Position numbers and translations under genes: made by a program
The notes under the pieces: generated by a model
What the model was told of the DNA's origin: nothing
Databases searched by the model: none
The model's input: the letters and a program-made list of their open reading frames with translations, nothing else
Assembly: GCA_963774305.1 (NCBI GenBank)
Contig: CAVZEM010000006.1
Location: forward strand, 1-64,000
Length of the DNA stretch: 64,000 nt
Direction of reading: 5' to 3'
From: DASUPK01 sp963774305
GTDB lineage: Bacteria; Actinomycetota; Thermoleophilia; Solirubrobacterales; 70-9
In this document: positions 17,419-25,853 of the stretch, in pieces
Position numbering within the stretch: position 1 is the stretch's first letter
Layout of the letters: each line of letters begins with the position of its first letter

Positions 17419-18411
17419 CTACGGCCTCGCTTCCGCTCCTGAAGAGAGCGGCCTCGCGTGCGCTCGTGGATGGGCCTTGAAGTACGCCTCCTTCAGCTCC
17501 TCGCCGGAGAGGTGGGTGTAGAGCTGGGTCGTCGACAGGTCGGCGTGCCCGAGCATCTCCTGCACCGAGCGCAGGTCGCAGCCGCCGGAGAGCAGGTGCG
17601 TGGCGAAGGAGTGCCGGAGCGTGTGCGGGCTCATCCGGTCGGCGAGCCCGGCGGACTTGGCGTGGCGCAGGACGATCTTGTAGAGGCCCTGCCGCGTCAG
17701 CGGCCCGCCGCGGAAGTTGACGAACAGCTTGCGCTCGTCGTTGGATCGGACCATCTCCGGTCTGCCCGAGCGCAGATACATCCGGACCGCGGCGATGGCC
17801 TTGCCGCCGACCGGTACCAGCCGCTCCTTGGAGCCCTTGCCTCGCGCGCGAACGATGCCGTGGTCGAGGTCGACGTCGGAGATCTCGAGCAAGATCGTCT
17901 CCGACGCCCGCAGCCCCGACGCGTACATCAGCTCGAGCAGCGCCCGGTCCCGCAGGGTGGCGGCTTCGTCGCCGCGTGGCTGCGCCAGCAGCCGCTGCAC
18001 CTCGGCGTAGCTCAGGACCTCGGGAAGCTTCTTGCCCCGCCGGGGCGTCTCGAGCCGCGCCGCCGGGTCGTCCTCGACCTCTTCCTCCCTGCGCAGGTGC
18101 CGGTAGAAGGAGCGCAGGCAGGCGGCCTTGCGATTGACGGTCGCCGTCGAGCAGGGAGCGCGGCCGTTGCCGTCCCCCTGGGCCACGTCGGCCAGGAAGT
18201 CGGAGAGATCCCCCGGCTCGGCCGCGGTCGCATCGCGATCGCGCTCGGCGAGGAAACGGCCGAACTGGAGCAGGTCGGTGCGGTAGGCAACGAGCGTGTT
18301 GCGCGACAGCCCGCGCTCGAACTCGAGGTGGGCGAGGAAGTCGAGAACGAGGCCCTCGTAGCGCTCGCTTGGCTGCGCCTCGGCGGGGCGTTCAGGCGCG
18401 ACTGTGGCCAT
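17419..18411 (-). CDS. xerD: Tyrosine recombinase XerD/XerC
   Basis: 330 aa. N-terminal SAM-like core-binding domain (FLAHLEFERGLSRNTLVAYR) and C-terminal catalytic domain with YASGLRASE (Arg), HTLRHSFATHLL (HxxR), LGHADLSTTQLYTH (His and the nucleophile Tyr). The order after the Nudix gene and pyrG is the conserved actinobacterial xerD context, so it is the chromosomal dimer-resolution recombinase and not the integrase of the mobile element. ATG at 18411. Confidence 0.93.
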   Translation of the reverse strand: MATVAPERPAEAQPSERYEGLVLDFLAHLEFERGLSRNTLVAYRTDLLQFGRFLAERDRDATAAEPGDLSDFLADVAQGDGNGRAPCSTATVNRKAACLRSFYRHLRREEEVEDDPAARLETPRRGKKLPEVLSYAEVQRLLAQPRGDEAATLRDRALLELMYASGLRASETILLEISDVDLDHGIVRARGKGSKERLVPVGGKAIAAVRMYLRSGRPEMVRSNDERKLFVNFRGGPLTRQGLYKIVLRHAKSAGLADRMSPHTLRHSFATHLLSGGCDLRSVQEMLGHADLSTTQLYTHLSGEELKEAYFKAHPRAHARPLSSGAEARP

Positions 18412-18446
18412 ACGGAGTACTTCCCCGGCGGGCAGCCGGTCCCTGC

Positions 18447-18977
18447 CTAGAGCAGCTGCTTCAGCATCAGCAGCCCGATCAGCGACTTGGCGTCCTCACA
18501 GCGCTCGATCGCTCCGTCCAGGTCGCCGAGCGGAATCTCGATCATCTCGATCCGCTCCTCAGGCGTCGGCTCGCTCTGCACGTCGTAGAGCTCGGTCGCC
18601 AGGAAGAGCCAGACGCGCTCGTTCGAGAACCCAGGGCTGGTGTAGAAGCGCTTCAGCTCGCGCCAGTCGCCGGCCGACTTGCCGATCTCCTCGGCGAGCT
18701 CCCGCTGGGCGCACTCGAGCGGGGTCTCCCCCTCCACGTCGAGCTTCCCCGCCGGGAGCTCCAGCAGCGCCGGCTCCTCGACCGCCTCCCTCGGCTGCTC
18801 GACCATGTACAGGGTGCGCCCGTCGTGCGGGATCACGCAAACGGCGCCGGGATGAACGACGACCTGCCTGGTTGACCTGCTGCCATCCGCGTACTGAAAG
18901 GTCTCCATCCGCACCGACGCGATCGGCCCTCGATGGACGAGCTTTCCCCCCACCTTCCTGAGGCGCTCGTCGCTCAC
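18447..18977 (-). CDS. Nudix hydrolase, ADP-ribose pyrophosphatase type
   Basis: 176 aa from GTG 18977. The Nudix box reads GKLDVEGETPLECAQRELAE followed by EIG, near residues 75-97; PGFSNERVWLFLATEL downstream is typical of ADP-ribose pyrophosphatases, which split ADP-ribose to AMP and ribose phosphate. The start overlaps the stop of the DUF3866 gene (GTGA, 18974-18977). The longer frame to 19664 lies inside DUF3866 and is spurious. The position between pyrG-side genes and xerD matches other actinobacteria. Confidence 0.9.
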   Translation of the reverse strand: MSDERLRKVGGKLVHRGPIASVRMETFQYADGSRSTRQVVVHPGAVCVIPHDGRTLYMVEQPREAVEEPALLELPAGKLDVEGETPLECAQRELAEEIGKSAGDWRELKRFYTSPGFSNERVWLFLATELYDVQSEPTPEERIEMIEIPLGDLDGAIERCEDAKSLIGLLMLKQLL

Positions 18978-20026
18978 GCCGCCAGCTCCGCGACGGTTGT
19001 CTCGGCGAGTGCATCTCCCGACGCGAGCGCGGATGCAAAGAAGAGACGATCGTCGGCGAGCTCGCGGCCCATGTGAGTGGTGGGCAGGCCGCTCGCCGCG
19101 TACTCGTCGACCGGAGCCTCGCGTGGCCAGATCTCGTGGCGGTCGCCGCAAGCCTTCCGAAGCTCGTCGAGCGATCCGTCGTCCCCGCCGACGCGTGGCC
19201 AAGGGTCGGGCTTTCGCGCCGGGGCCGGCACGCGCACGTTGCCGAGCAGCATCCGCAGCACCGTCGCGGTGTGATGGCTCAGGCCGCGGTGACGGTCCCG
19301 TGGGTCGGCGCTCGACATCCGGGGGGCGAGCAGCGTCTCGAGGCCGAGGATCAGCGAGGCGTGGGCGGTGTCGAGGGCCTCCATCCCTCCGTGGCCCAGC
19401 TCCGAATCCGATCCGACGATCCCGGGACCGGGGCCGGCGATCACCGCATCCCAGCCGAGCGGCCCCGCCGCGGCCTGGAGCGCACCGATCACCGTGAGCG
19501 CCTCGAGCTCGCCGCCATACGCCTGGCCCGCGGTGATCTGCTCGCAGAGCAGCCCGGCGCGGCGCAGTTCGGCGACATCCTCGGAGAGGGAGCCGGGCAG
19601 CGCTCCGCCGAAGGTCTGGACGAAGCCCACCCGCAGCCCTGCGGAGGCGCGTCCGGCCGCCCACGCGGCCGGGGCCAGCTGGCCGTGGAGCGAGATCACC
19701 AGAACCGGGATGCGGCGAGCGACGCCGTCACTCGCCCGGGCCTCCACCGGCTCGACCGGGTGCTGCAGGGACGTGTAGTTGAGCTTCAGCGCGGTGGCCT
19801 GCTCGGCGCCCGGCGCCTCGAGGCCGCGGGTCAGGTTGACGTGAACGACATCGAACCCACCCGACCCAAGACCGAGATCGCGAGCCTCCGTATTGAGGAT
19901 CAGCTCGTCGCCCTCGCGGATCTCACCCACCAGCGATTCGTCCGCCCATGCCGGCCGCTCCTCCTCGCCGATCCGTACCCGCAGCGGGTCCGTCCGCGTC
20001 ACCACCCCCCGCCGCAGCTTCAGCAT
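18974..20026 (-). CDS. DUF3866 family protein
   Basis: 350 aa. Recognised as DUF3866 by overall sequence: LILNTEARDLGLGSGGFDVV, then a long domain with LKLNYTSLQHPV, VFGVISLHGQ-like sequence (LVISLHGQLAPA), and VIAGPGPGIVGSDSELGHGG. No biochemical role is known. It lies between an M20 peptidase gene (3 bp upstream) and the Nudix gene (4-bp overlap), so the three genes form one transcription unit. Confidence 0.8.
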   Translation of the reverse strand: MLKLRRGVVTRTDPLRVRIGEEERPAWADESLVGEIREGDELILNTEARDLGLGSGGFDVVHVNLTRGLEAPGAEQATALKLNYTSLQHPVEPVEARASDGVARRIPVLVISLHGQLAPAAWAAGRASAGLRVGFVQTFGGALPGSLSEDVAELRRAGLLCEQITAGQAYGGELEALTVIGALQAAAGPLGWDAVIAGPGPGIVGSDSELGHGGMEALDTAHASLILGLETLLAPRMSSADPRDRHRGLSHHTATVLRMLLGNVRVPAPARKPDPWPRVGGDDGSLDELRKACGDRHEIWPREAPVDEYAASGLPTTHMGRELADDRLFFASALASGDALAETTVAELAA

Positions 20027-20029
20027 CGT

Positions 20030-21166
20030 CTAGCCCTCGCCCGTAGCCACGGCCACCTTCGCCGCCTCGTCGATCGCTGCCTCGCACACCTCGAGCATCT
20101 CCACGATTGCGCGCTCCGTAACCGACTCCTCGGGAGTGTGGTTCGCCTCGGTCCCGTTGGCCAGCAGCACGGCCTCGTAGCCGGAGGCCACCAGGGCGTT
20201 CGCGTCGCTGCCGCCGCCCGTGGCGACCAGCTCCGGCTCATGGCCGGTTCGCCTGAGCGCCTCCGACCCGACCCGCACGGCCTCGGACTTGGGGTCGAGC
20301 CGGTACCCCCGGAACATCTCGATCACCTGCGCGTCCACGTCGCAGCCCTGCTCCCCGGCCGCCCAGGTGCACGCGTCGACCATCTCCCCGATCGTGGCCG
20401 CCGCTCGCTCCCCGTCGACGCTGCGCGCCTCGCCGAGGATCCGGCAATGGCCCGCGACCACATTCGACGCGGTGCCGCCCTCGATGATCCCCACGTTGGC
20501 GGTCGTCTCCTCGTCGAGCCGGCCGAGCTTCATACCCGCGACGGCAGCGGCCGCAGCCGCGATGGCGCTGTGGCCGTCCTCCGGGTTGATGCCGGCGTGC
20601 GCCTCCTGCCCGGTGAACTCGGCGATCAGGCGCTTGTAGGTGGGAGCGGCGACGATCACCTCGCCGATCGGCGTGGCGTGATCGAGGACGAAGCCGAACG
20701 GGGCCCGCAACGTCGAGATGTCGAGCTCCTTGGCGCCGCGCAGGCCGTCCTCCTCCGCCACCGTGAAGACGAGCTCGAGGCCGAGGGACCCCGGATCGGC
20801 GGCGTGACGAGCGGCGAGCTCCATCAGCACCGTCACCGCCGCCTTGTTGTCGGCCCCGAGGATCGTGTCGCCGCCGGTGGTGAATCGGCCGTTCCCGCGC
20901 ACGACCTCGATCGGCTGATCGTGCGGAACGGTGTCCAGGTGGGCAAAGAAGGACACCCACCCTTCACCCGTTCCCGCGACGCGGGCGATCAGGTTGCCCG
21001 CGGCGGCCTCGGCAGGCACCGCCGAGCCGTCCTCTGCAACGTCGACCCGGTGCTCGCGCAGCTCGTCCAGGACGGCATCGGCGACCTCGCGCTCCTGTCC
21101 GGTCGGGCTCGCGATCTCACAGAGACGAACGAAGCGGTCGAGCATGCGCTGGTCCTCTGCGGTCAC
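20030..21166 (-). CDS. M20-family peptidase (PepT-like)
   Basis: 378 aa zinc exopeptidase. VSFFAHLDTVPH near residue 75 and ILGADNKAAVTVLMEL near 103 supply the first metal ligands; VFTVAEEDGLRGAKEL near 133 gives the catalytic Glu pair; LDHATPIGEV and GIIEGGTASNVV follow, with GTEANHTPEESV near the end. This is the tripeptidase T/M20 architecture with an inserted dimerisation domain. Cytoplasmic. First gene of the peptidase-DUF3866-Nudix run. Substrate not known. Confidence 0.87.
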   Translation of the reverse strand: MTAEDQRMLDRFVRLCEIASPTGQEREVADAVLDELREHRVDVAEDGSAVPAEAAAGNLIARVAGTGEGWVSFFAHLDTVPHDQPIEVVRGNGRFTTGGDTILGADNKAAVTVLMELAARHAADPGSLGLELVFTVAEEDGLRGAKELDISTLRAPFGFVLDHATPIGEVIVAAPTYKRLIAEFTGQEAHAGINPEDGHSAIAAAAAAVAGMKLGRLDEETTANVGIIEGGTASNVVAGHCRILGEARSVDGERAAATIGEMVDACTWAAGEQGCDVDAQVIEMFRGYRLDPKSEAVRVGSEALRRTGHEPELVATGGGSDANALVASGYEAVLLANGTEANHTPEESVTERAIVEMLEVCEAAIDEAAKVAVATGEG

Positions 21167-21206
21167 GACCGCGACAGGCTACGCCGAGGGAGCCCCCGGC
21201 GAAGTA

Positions 21207-21491
21207 TTAGACGTCTCTCTCGACCTTGACCTCGCCCTGGTCCACTGAAGCCCGGGTTCCGGGCGTGTCACCCGCGTCCATCGCGTTCAGGGCCTCATCT
21301 CCCTTGCGCATGTCCTCCTCGCTGTCGAAGCTCAAGATGACGACGGCTGTGGACTGCGCCTCGTCGACGATGACGGTCAGCGATTTCGCGGGGACGCCGG
21401 GCGGCGGCCCTCCCTCCTCTTCGACTCGCTTGTTGATCTCGGCGATCCGCTCCGGGCTGACGTCGGTGAACCTGACCACGCGCGCGTACAT
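21207..21491 (-). CDS. Small ABM-like (ferredoxin-fold) protein
   Basis: 94 aa: MYARVVRFTDVSPERIAEIN, then a beta-alpha-beta pattern ending VILSFDSEEDMRKGDEALNAM. This resembles small alpha/beta-barrel (antibiotic biosynthesis monooxygenase-like) proteins that form dimers. A paralogue lies at 41098-41400 with the same MYARI start and EEDLRRADDALNAM motif. No catalytic residues are evident. It is divergent from the 21523 frame with 31 bp between starts. Confidence 0.7.
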   Translation of the reverse strand: MYARVVRFTDVSPERIAEINKRVEEEGGPPPGVPAKSLTVIVDEAQSTAVVILSFDSEEDMRKGDEALNAMDAGDTPGTRASVDQGEVKVERDV

Positions 21492-21522
21492 GTCTTCCTC
21501 CTTCTTAGGTTGGTCGGATCCT

Positions 21523-21822
21523 ATGACGCTGATAGAAGACCGGCGTGGCCCGGCGACGCACCGCCTGCTCGCGGCGACGACGGCCGGGCTCCGCAGCCCG
21601 CGTGGCCGCGCGCTGGAGGTGAGCTCGGCCCATGAGGTCGAACAGGCTGAGGACCACCAGGAGAAGGCATCGCGCTACACGCTCGCGGAGGTGATCCTTG
21701 CGTCGTCCCTGTTCCTCTTCGGCGTCGCGGGAATCAGCTCCCGTTGGCGGATCAAGATCGGGGCGCTCTCGTTCGCGACCCTGATCTTCCTGAGCGCGGT
21801 CGTGGTGCTGGCGACCGTCTAG
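21523..21822 (+). CDS. 99-aa membrane protein, possible truncated paralogue
   Basis: From ATG 21523: a charged N-terminus, then EKASRYTLAEVILASSLFLF and a second helix ending VVVLATV. The last ~55 residues resemble the C-terminus of the 231-aa protein at 59211-59906 (SDKYVRTTVFLASVLFLVG, then a second helix). The larger relative has an extra N-terminal helix and a ~100-residue middle, so this gene is either a short form or a 5'-truncated remnant. The start is uncertain. Function unknown. Confidence 0.5.
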   Translation: MTLIEDRRGPATHRLLAATTAGLRSPRGRALEVSSAHEVEQAEDHQEKASRYTLAEVILASSLFLFGVAGISSRWRIKIGALSFATLIFLSAVVVLATV

Positions 21823-21950
21823 CCCGAGCGGCGGACTCATCAATGGTCGTCCAACCCGGGCACATCTCACCCCAATAGATGCATAGACTGAGCCAAGGAA
21901 GGGGCGGCTCCCGCGGGACCCGCGCAAACGATCTTCTGGGGAGAAGAGAA

Positions 21951-23075
21951 ATGAACGGAATCAGCCCTGTGCGAGCCCGAGCCGGCCTCGTCATCGCCCT
22001 CGGCGCCGTGATCCTGGCGGTGCCCGTGCAGTCGGCCGTCGCGGCCGTGACCGGCACGAACAGTGCCAGCACGGTCGCTGGAGCGATCGACCCGGCCAAC
22101 ACCGGCAGCGGCTTCACCTTCACCGTCGGCCCGACCCAGGCGGGGACCGGAAACACGCCCCTCTCCGGCTTCCCGACCGCCGGCGGGACCTACGGGATCC
22201 TGACGTCGGGGAACGCCAACATCGCGGATGACCCGAATACGGGCACGGGTGACGGCCAGGCCCTGAGTATCAACGATCCGGCCCGCGGCGACGCCAACGA
22301 CCCGCAGACCCTGCAGATCAACTTCAACGTCCCGGCCGGCAACAGCTGCCTGCTGTTCGACTTCAAGTTCCTCTCGGAGGAGTTCCCGGAGTTCGTGAAC
22401 GCGGGATTCAACGACGGATTCGTCGCCGAACTCGATTCAACCAACTGGTCGGTCTCGGGCCAGAAGATCAACGCGCCGCTCGACTTCGCGGCGGGGTACG
22501 GCGACCAGGTGTCCGTGGACACGGTTGGTCCGACGGTCGTCGACCCGGCGAACTCGGTCGACACGACCTACGACGCGGCGACCAAGCTGATCACCACGAA
22601 GACACCCGTGACGCCGGGCGCCCATGCGCTCTACCTGTCGATCTTCGACGCCGGTGACTACATCTATGACTCGGCGGCGTTCGTGGACAACCTCAGGTTC
22701 GACGCCGAGCCGCCCTCGACGTGCAAGCCCGCGGACATCTTCGAGGGCAAGGTCGGCGCGGCCCTCCAGGGCAAGCCCAAGGTGAAGGGTGGGAACCTGC
22801 TGATCCCGATCGCATGCCTGCTGCCCGCCGGCGCCAACGACCCCTGCGTCGGGAACGTGAGCGTGACCGGGAAGGCCGCGGGTGCGTCCACCGCAAAGAA
22901 GACCACGCTTGCCACCGGGACCTACTCGATCCCGCCAGCGCAGACCGGCACCGCCACGGCGAAGCTGACCAAGCGCGGCAAGAAGATCATCAAGCGGAAG
23001 GGCAAGACCAAGGTCAAGATCGTGATCACCAACACGGTCAACAACACCAGCCAGACGTTCAAGGGCAAGGTCTAG
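21951..23075 (+). CDS. Secreted choice-of-anchor-type protein
   Basis: 374 aa from ATG 21951, preceded by GGGGAGAAGAGAA. Signal peptide GLVIALGAVILAVPVQSAVAA. The middle (CLLFDFKFLSEEFPEFVNAG ... GFNDGFVAELD, later AFVDNLRF) matches choice-of-anchor L domains, calcium-type extracellular beta-sandwiches. A Lys-rich C-terminal domain follows (TKRGKKIIKRKGKTKVKI), a pattern seen in secreted proteins of Thermoleophilia. Probably cell-surface or extracellular; ligand unknown. A strong hairpin at 23098-23128 terminates it. Confidence 0.72.
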   Translation: MNGISPVRARAGLVIALGAVILAVPVQSAVAAVTGTNSASTVAGAIDPANTGSGFTFTVGPTQAGTGNTPLSGFPTAGGTYGILTSGNANIADDPNTGTGDGQALSINDPARGDANDPQTLQINFNVPAGNSCLLFDFKFLSEEFPEFVNAGFNDGFVAELDSTNWSVSGQKINAPLDFAAGYGDQVSVDTVGPTVVDPANSVDTTYDAATKLITTKTPVTPGAHALYLSIFDAGDYIYDSAAFVDNLRFDAEPPSTCKPADIFEGKVGAALQGKPKVKGGNLLIPIACLLPAGANDPCVGNVSVTGKAAGASTAKKTTLATGTYSIPPAQTGTATAKLTKRGKKIIKRKGKTKVKIVITNTVNNTSQTFKGKV

Positions 23076-23097
23076 GCCCGAGAGCCAGACGCGTGGC

Positions 23098-23128
23098 CGA
23101 AGGCCGGGCGCCGAGCGCCCGGCCTTCG
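23098..23128. terminator. Bidirectional terminator hairpin
   Basis: Perfect 13-bp stem (23098-23110 with 23116-23128, loop CCGAG) between two convergent genes. It lacks a long T run but is very GC-rich. Confidence 0.7.
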
Positions 23129-23129
23129 T

Positions 23130-23414
23130 CTAGGCGATGCCTGCGGCGCGCCGAGCGGCGTCGTGGTCGGCGAAGACCTCATAACGAGCGAGCATTCCGT
23201 CCCTGAACGTGAGCAGCCACCCCATCGGCTGATCGAGCTCGATGCCGCTCTCGCGGCCGCGATAGGGCGTTCCCTTCGTCGATGAAAGCGGCGTGTGGAT
23301 CTCGATCTGGGGATCCAGCACCGCTTCCTCCATGACCGCGTGGTCACCGAGGTTCCACCAGATGAACATCTGCCTCGCGATCTCGAGGTTCTCGCCGGGG
23401 AACCGCTCGCTCAC
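23130..23414 (-). CDS. SnoaL-like protein with internal deletion
   Basis: 94 aa. N-terminus matches SnoaL/NTF2-like proteins (LEIARQMFIWWNLGDHAVME, then PQIEIHTPLSSTKGTPYRG) and the C-terminus matches too (SGIELDQPMGWLLTFRDGM, HDAARRAAGIA). The middle of the fold, about 35-40 residues between the YRG turn and the antiparallel sheet strand, is absent; compare the 134-aa protein at 42870. The reading frame is kept. It may therefore be a decayed gene or a shortened protein unlikely to form the normal cavity. Confidence 0.6.
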   Translation of the reverse strand: MSERFPGENLEIARQMFIWWNLGDHAVMEEAVLDPQIEIHTPLSSTKGTPYRGRESGIELDQPMGWLLTFRDGMLARYEVFADHDAARRAAGIA

Positions 23415-23442
23415 CGGCCCAGGCTAATGGCCCGGAACCGCG

Positions 23443-25137
23443 CTAGGAGCGGCGGACGCTGATGTCCTCGGAGTCCTCCGCCGCCGCCTCGGCCTCCGCG
23501 GCCGGCTCGGCGGTGGCGGGACGCTCGGCGGCGCGCTTGGCCGCCGCGCCGACGAACTCGCGGAAGAGCGGCTCCGGGCGGGTTGGACGTGAGTTGAACT
23601 CGGGGTGGAACTGGGAGGCCACGAAGAACGGGTGGTCGGGCAGCTCGATCACCTCCACGAGGCGATCGTCGGGCGAGGTCCCGCTCGCCACCAGGCCTTC
23701 CTCCTCCAGCCGCTTGCGCAGCATGTTGTTGACCTCATAGCGGTGGCGGTGGCGCTTATAGATGACGGGCTCGCCGAAGATCTCCCGTGCCTGCGTGCCC
23801 TCGTGCAGCTTCACCGGGTCGGCGCCGAGCCGCATCGTCCCGCCAAGGTCCGAGACCTCCTTCTGCTCAGGGAGCAGGTCGACGACGGGGTACGGGGTCT
23901 CGGGATCGAACTCGGCCGAGTTGGCGCCGTCCATCCCGCAGACGTGCCGAGCGAACTCGACCACCGCGATCTGCATGCCGAGGCAGATCCCCAGGTACGG
24001 GATCCCCTTCTCGCGAGCGATCCGCGCGGCCTCGACCTTGCCCTCGATCCCACGCTCGCCGAAGCCGCCCGGGATCAGGATCCCGTCGACATCCTCGAGC
24101 TGGGCCTCGTCGATGTCCTCGGCCGAGACCAGCTCGGTCTCCACCTCCACCCCGTGCTGCCAGCCACCGTGGGTCAGAGCCTCGATCACCGACTTGTAGG
24201 CATCCTCGAGCTGGACGTACTTGCCGACCAGCGCAATCTTCACCTTGTGCTCGCGCGAGGCGTCGGCCCGCTTGATCAGCTCCTCCCACTCACCGAGGTC
24301 GGGGGCGGGGGCCTCCATCCCGAAGTGGTCGAGGATCAGGTCATCGGCACCCTCGGCCCGCAGGACGAGCGGCACCTTGTAGACGTTGTCGACGTCGCGC
24401 GCTGAGACCACCGCGTCCTCCGGGAGGCTCGCGAAGAGGGCGATCTTGCGGCGGATCTCCCGGTCGAGCCCTTCCTCAGAGCGGCAGAGCAGCGCCTGGG
24501 GCTGGATGCCGATCCGCCGCAGCTCGTTGACCGAGTGCTGCGTCGGCTTGGTCTTCATCTCGCCGGCGTGCCCGACATAGGGCACCAGCGTCAGGTGGAC
24601 GAACATGCAGCGCTTCGGGCCCATGTCGGTGTACAGCTGCCGGATCGCCTCGAGAAACGGCAGCGACTCGATGTCGCCGACGGTCCCGCCGATCTCCGTG
24701 ATCACGAAGTCCACGGCCTGGGACTCGGCGACGATCAGGATCCGGTTCTTGATCTCGTCGGTGATGTGCGGGATCACCTGGACCGTGGCACCGAGGTAGT
24801 CGCCGCGGCGCTCGCGCCGGATGACGCTGTTGTAGACGCCGCCGGCCGTGAAGTTGGAGGCCCGGGAGGTGTTCTCGTCGGTGAAGCGCTCGTAGTGACC
24901 GAGGTCGAGATCGGTCTCGGCGCCATCCTCGGTGACGAAGACCTCACCGTGCTGGAACGGGCTCATCGTCCCCGGATCCACATTGATGTACGGATCCAGC
25001 TTCTGGAGCTGAACACGGAAGCCGCGGGAGACGAGCAGACGGCCGAGTGAGGCGGAGGCGATTCCCTTACCGAGGGACGAAACGACACCGCCGGTAACGA
25101 AGAGGAATCGGGTGTCGCTGGGCTTCGGTTGGCTCAA
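23443..25137 (-). CDS. pyrG: CTP synthase
   Basis: 564 aa from TTG 25137. N-terminal amidoligase with FVTGGVVSSLGKGIASASLG near residue 15 and the IGGTVGDIESLPFLEAIRQ region; C-terminal glutaminase with YLGICLGMQIAV (nucleophile Cys) and HPEF near 520. It makes CTP from UTP, ATP and glutamine. The TTG start makes a 4-bp TTGA overlap with the MraY-like gene stop, and the alternative 603-aa frame would overlap that gene by 120 bp. A low-complexity acidic tail follows the glutaminase domain. Confidence 0.95.
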   Translation of the reverse strand: MSQPKPSDTRFLFVTGGVVSSLGKGIASASLGRLLVSRGFRVQLQKLDPYINVDPGTMSPFQHGEVFVTEDGAETDLDLGHYERFTDENTSRASNFTAGGVYNSVIRRERRGDYLGATVQVIPHITDEIKNRILIVAESQAVDFVITEIGGTVGDIESLPFLEAIRQLYTDMGPKRCMFVHLTLVPYVGHAGEMKTKPTQHSVNELRRIGIQPQALLCRSEEGLDREIRRKIALFASLPEDAVVSARDVDNVYKVPLVLRAEGADDLILDHFGMEAPAPDLGEWEELIKRADASREHKVKIALVGKYVQLEDAYKSVIEALTHGGWQHGVEVETELVSAEDIDEAQLEDVDGILIPGGFGERGIEGKVEAARIAREKGIPYLGICLGMQIAVVEFARHVCGMDGANSAEFDPETPYPVVDLLPEQKEVSDLGGTMRLGADPVKLHEGTQAREIFGEPVIYKRHRHRYEVNNMLRKRLEEEGLVASGTSPDDRLVEVIELPDHPFFVASQFHPEFNSRPTRPEPLFREFVGAAAKRAAERPATAEPAAEAEAAAEDSEDISVRRS

Positions 25138-25853
25138 TTCGATCTGCCAAGCGAGTCTAGTCGGTCGAGAAGCGGAACTCGCTCGATCGCGGAGGAGATC
25201 GAGCGAAACTCCCCATAGAGCGAGATCGCGATCAGGAGCGCGAGCGAGCACCAAAGAGCGGGGACCGAGAGCGTCGTCACCAGCAGGATCCCGATCATGC
25301 CGCCGATCAGGCTCGCTCCCGAGTCGCCGAGCATGGCGCGCTCCCGAAGCGTGAACCAGCTGCCGATGGCGACCGGGCCGAGCAGGGCGGCGATTGGCTC
25401 GATGGGAACCAGGCTCCGGGACGCGAGGCAGACGGCCGCGGCGCTCAGCGCCAGCGCCTTCTCCGAGCGCCCCGGGCGGGTGTCGAGCAGGTTGCCGAGG
25501 TGCGCCGCCAGGGTGAGCACACCGACCGCGGCGACGGTCCCCGATGTGGACAGGCCCCGGTCCGCCAGGGCATACGCCGCGAGGGCGACGGTGCCGATCG
25601 CCTTGACCGCGCCGGTCGAGAGCCGTCCCCGAATCAGCTCGCGAGCGTGTCCTCGCAGGCCCCTCGGCGAGCCGGCCGCCAGGTCGTCGAGCAGGCCGAG
25701 GGCGCAGACGCCGGCGAGGAAGACGAGCCAGCGGCTCGGGTCCGCGGCGAGGGCCGCAATGGCGGCGAGCAGCAGGACCGCGCCGAGCGGGAAGAGGATG
25801 GGCCTGCCGCGGTAGTTGGGCCGGCGCGGCAAGCTAGGTGAGCTCGCTCGCAC
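25134..25853 (-). CDS. MraY/WecA-like (GT4-type) membrane protein
   Basis: 239 aa polytopic membrane protein. Motifs resemble polyprenyl-phosphate hexose-1-phosphate transferases: LGLLDDLAAG near residue 56 (DDxxG), GNLLDTRPGRSEKALAL near 119 (in place of NxxNxxDGxDGL) and RAMLGDSGASLIGG near 172. It is shorter than MraY (about 320-360 aa), so activity is uncertain. In other actinobacteria the steB gene occupies this place between steA and pyrG. It starts inside the 3' end of steA (20-bp overlap) and overlaps pyrG by 4 bp. Confidence 0.72.
   Translation of the reverse strand: MRASSPSLPRRPNYRGRPILFPLGAVLLLAAIAALAADPSRWLVFLAGVCALGLLDDLAAGSPRGLRGHARELIRGRLSTGAVKAIGTVALAAYALADRGLSTSGTVAAVGVLTLAAHLGNLLDTRPGRSEKALALSAAAVCLASRSLVPIEPIAALLGPVAIGSWFTLRERAMLGDSGASLIGGMIGILLVTTLSVPALWCSLALLIAISLYGEFRSISSAIERVPLLDRLDSLGRSN

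Noticed and set aside
19073..21229. 718-aa open frame on the plus strand
   Set aside because: It runs antisense to DUF3866 and the M20 peptidase, both with clear motifs; its composition is typical of a high-GC shadow frame.
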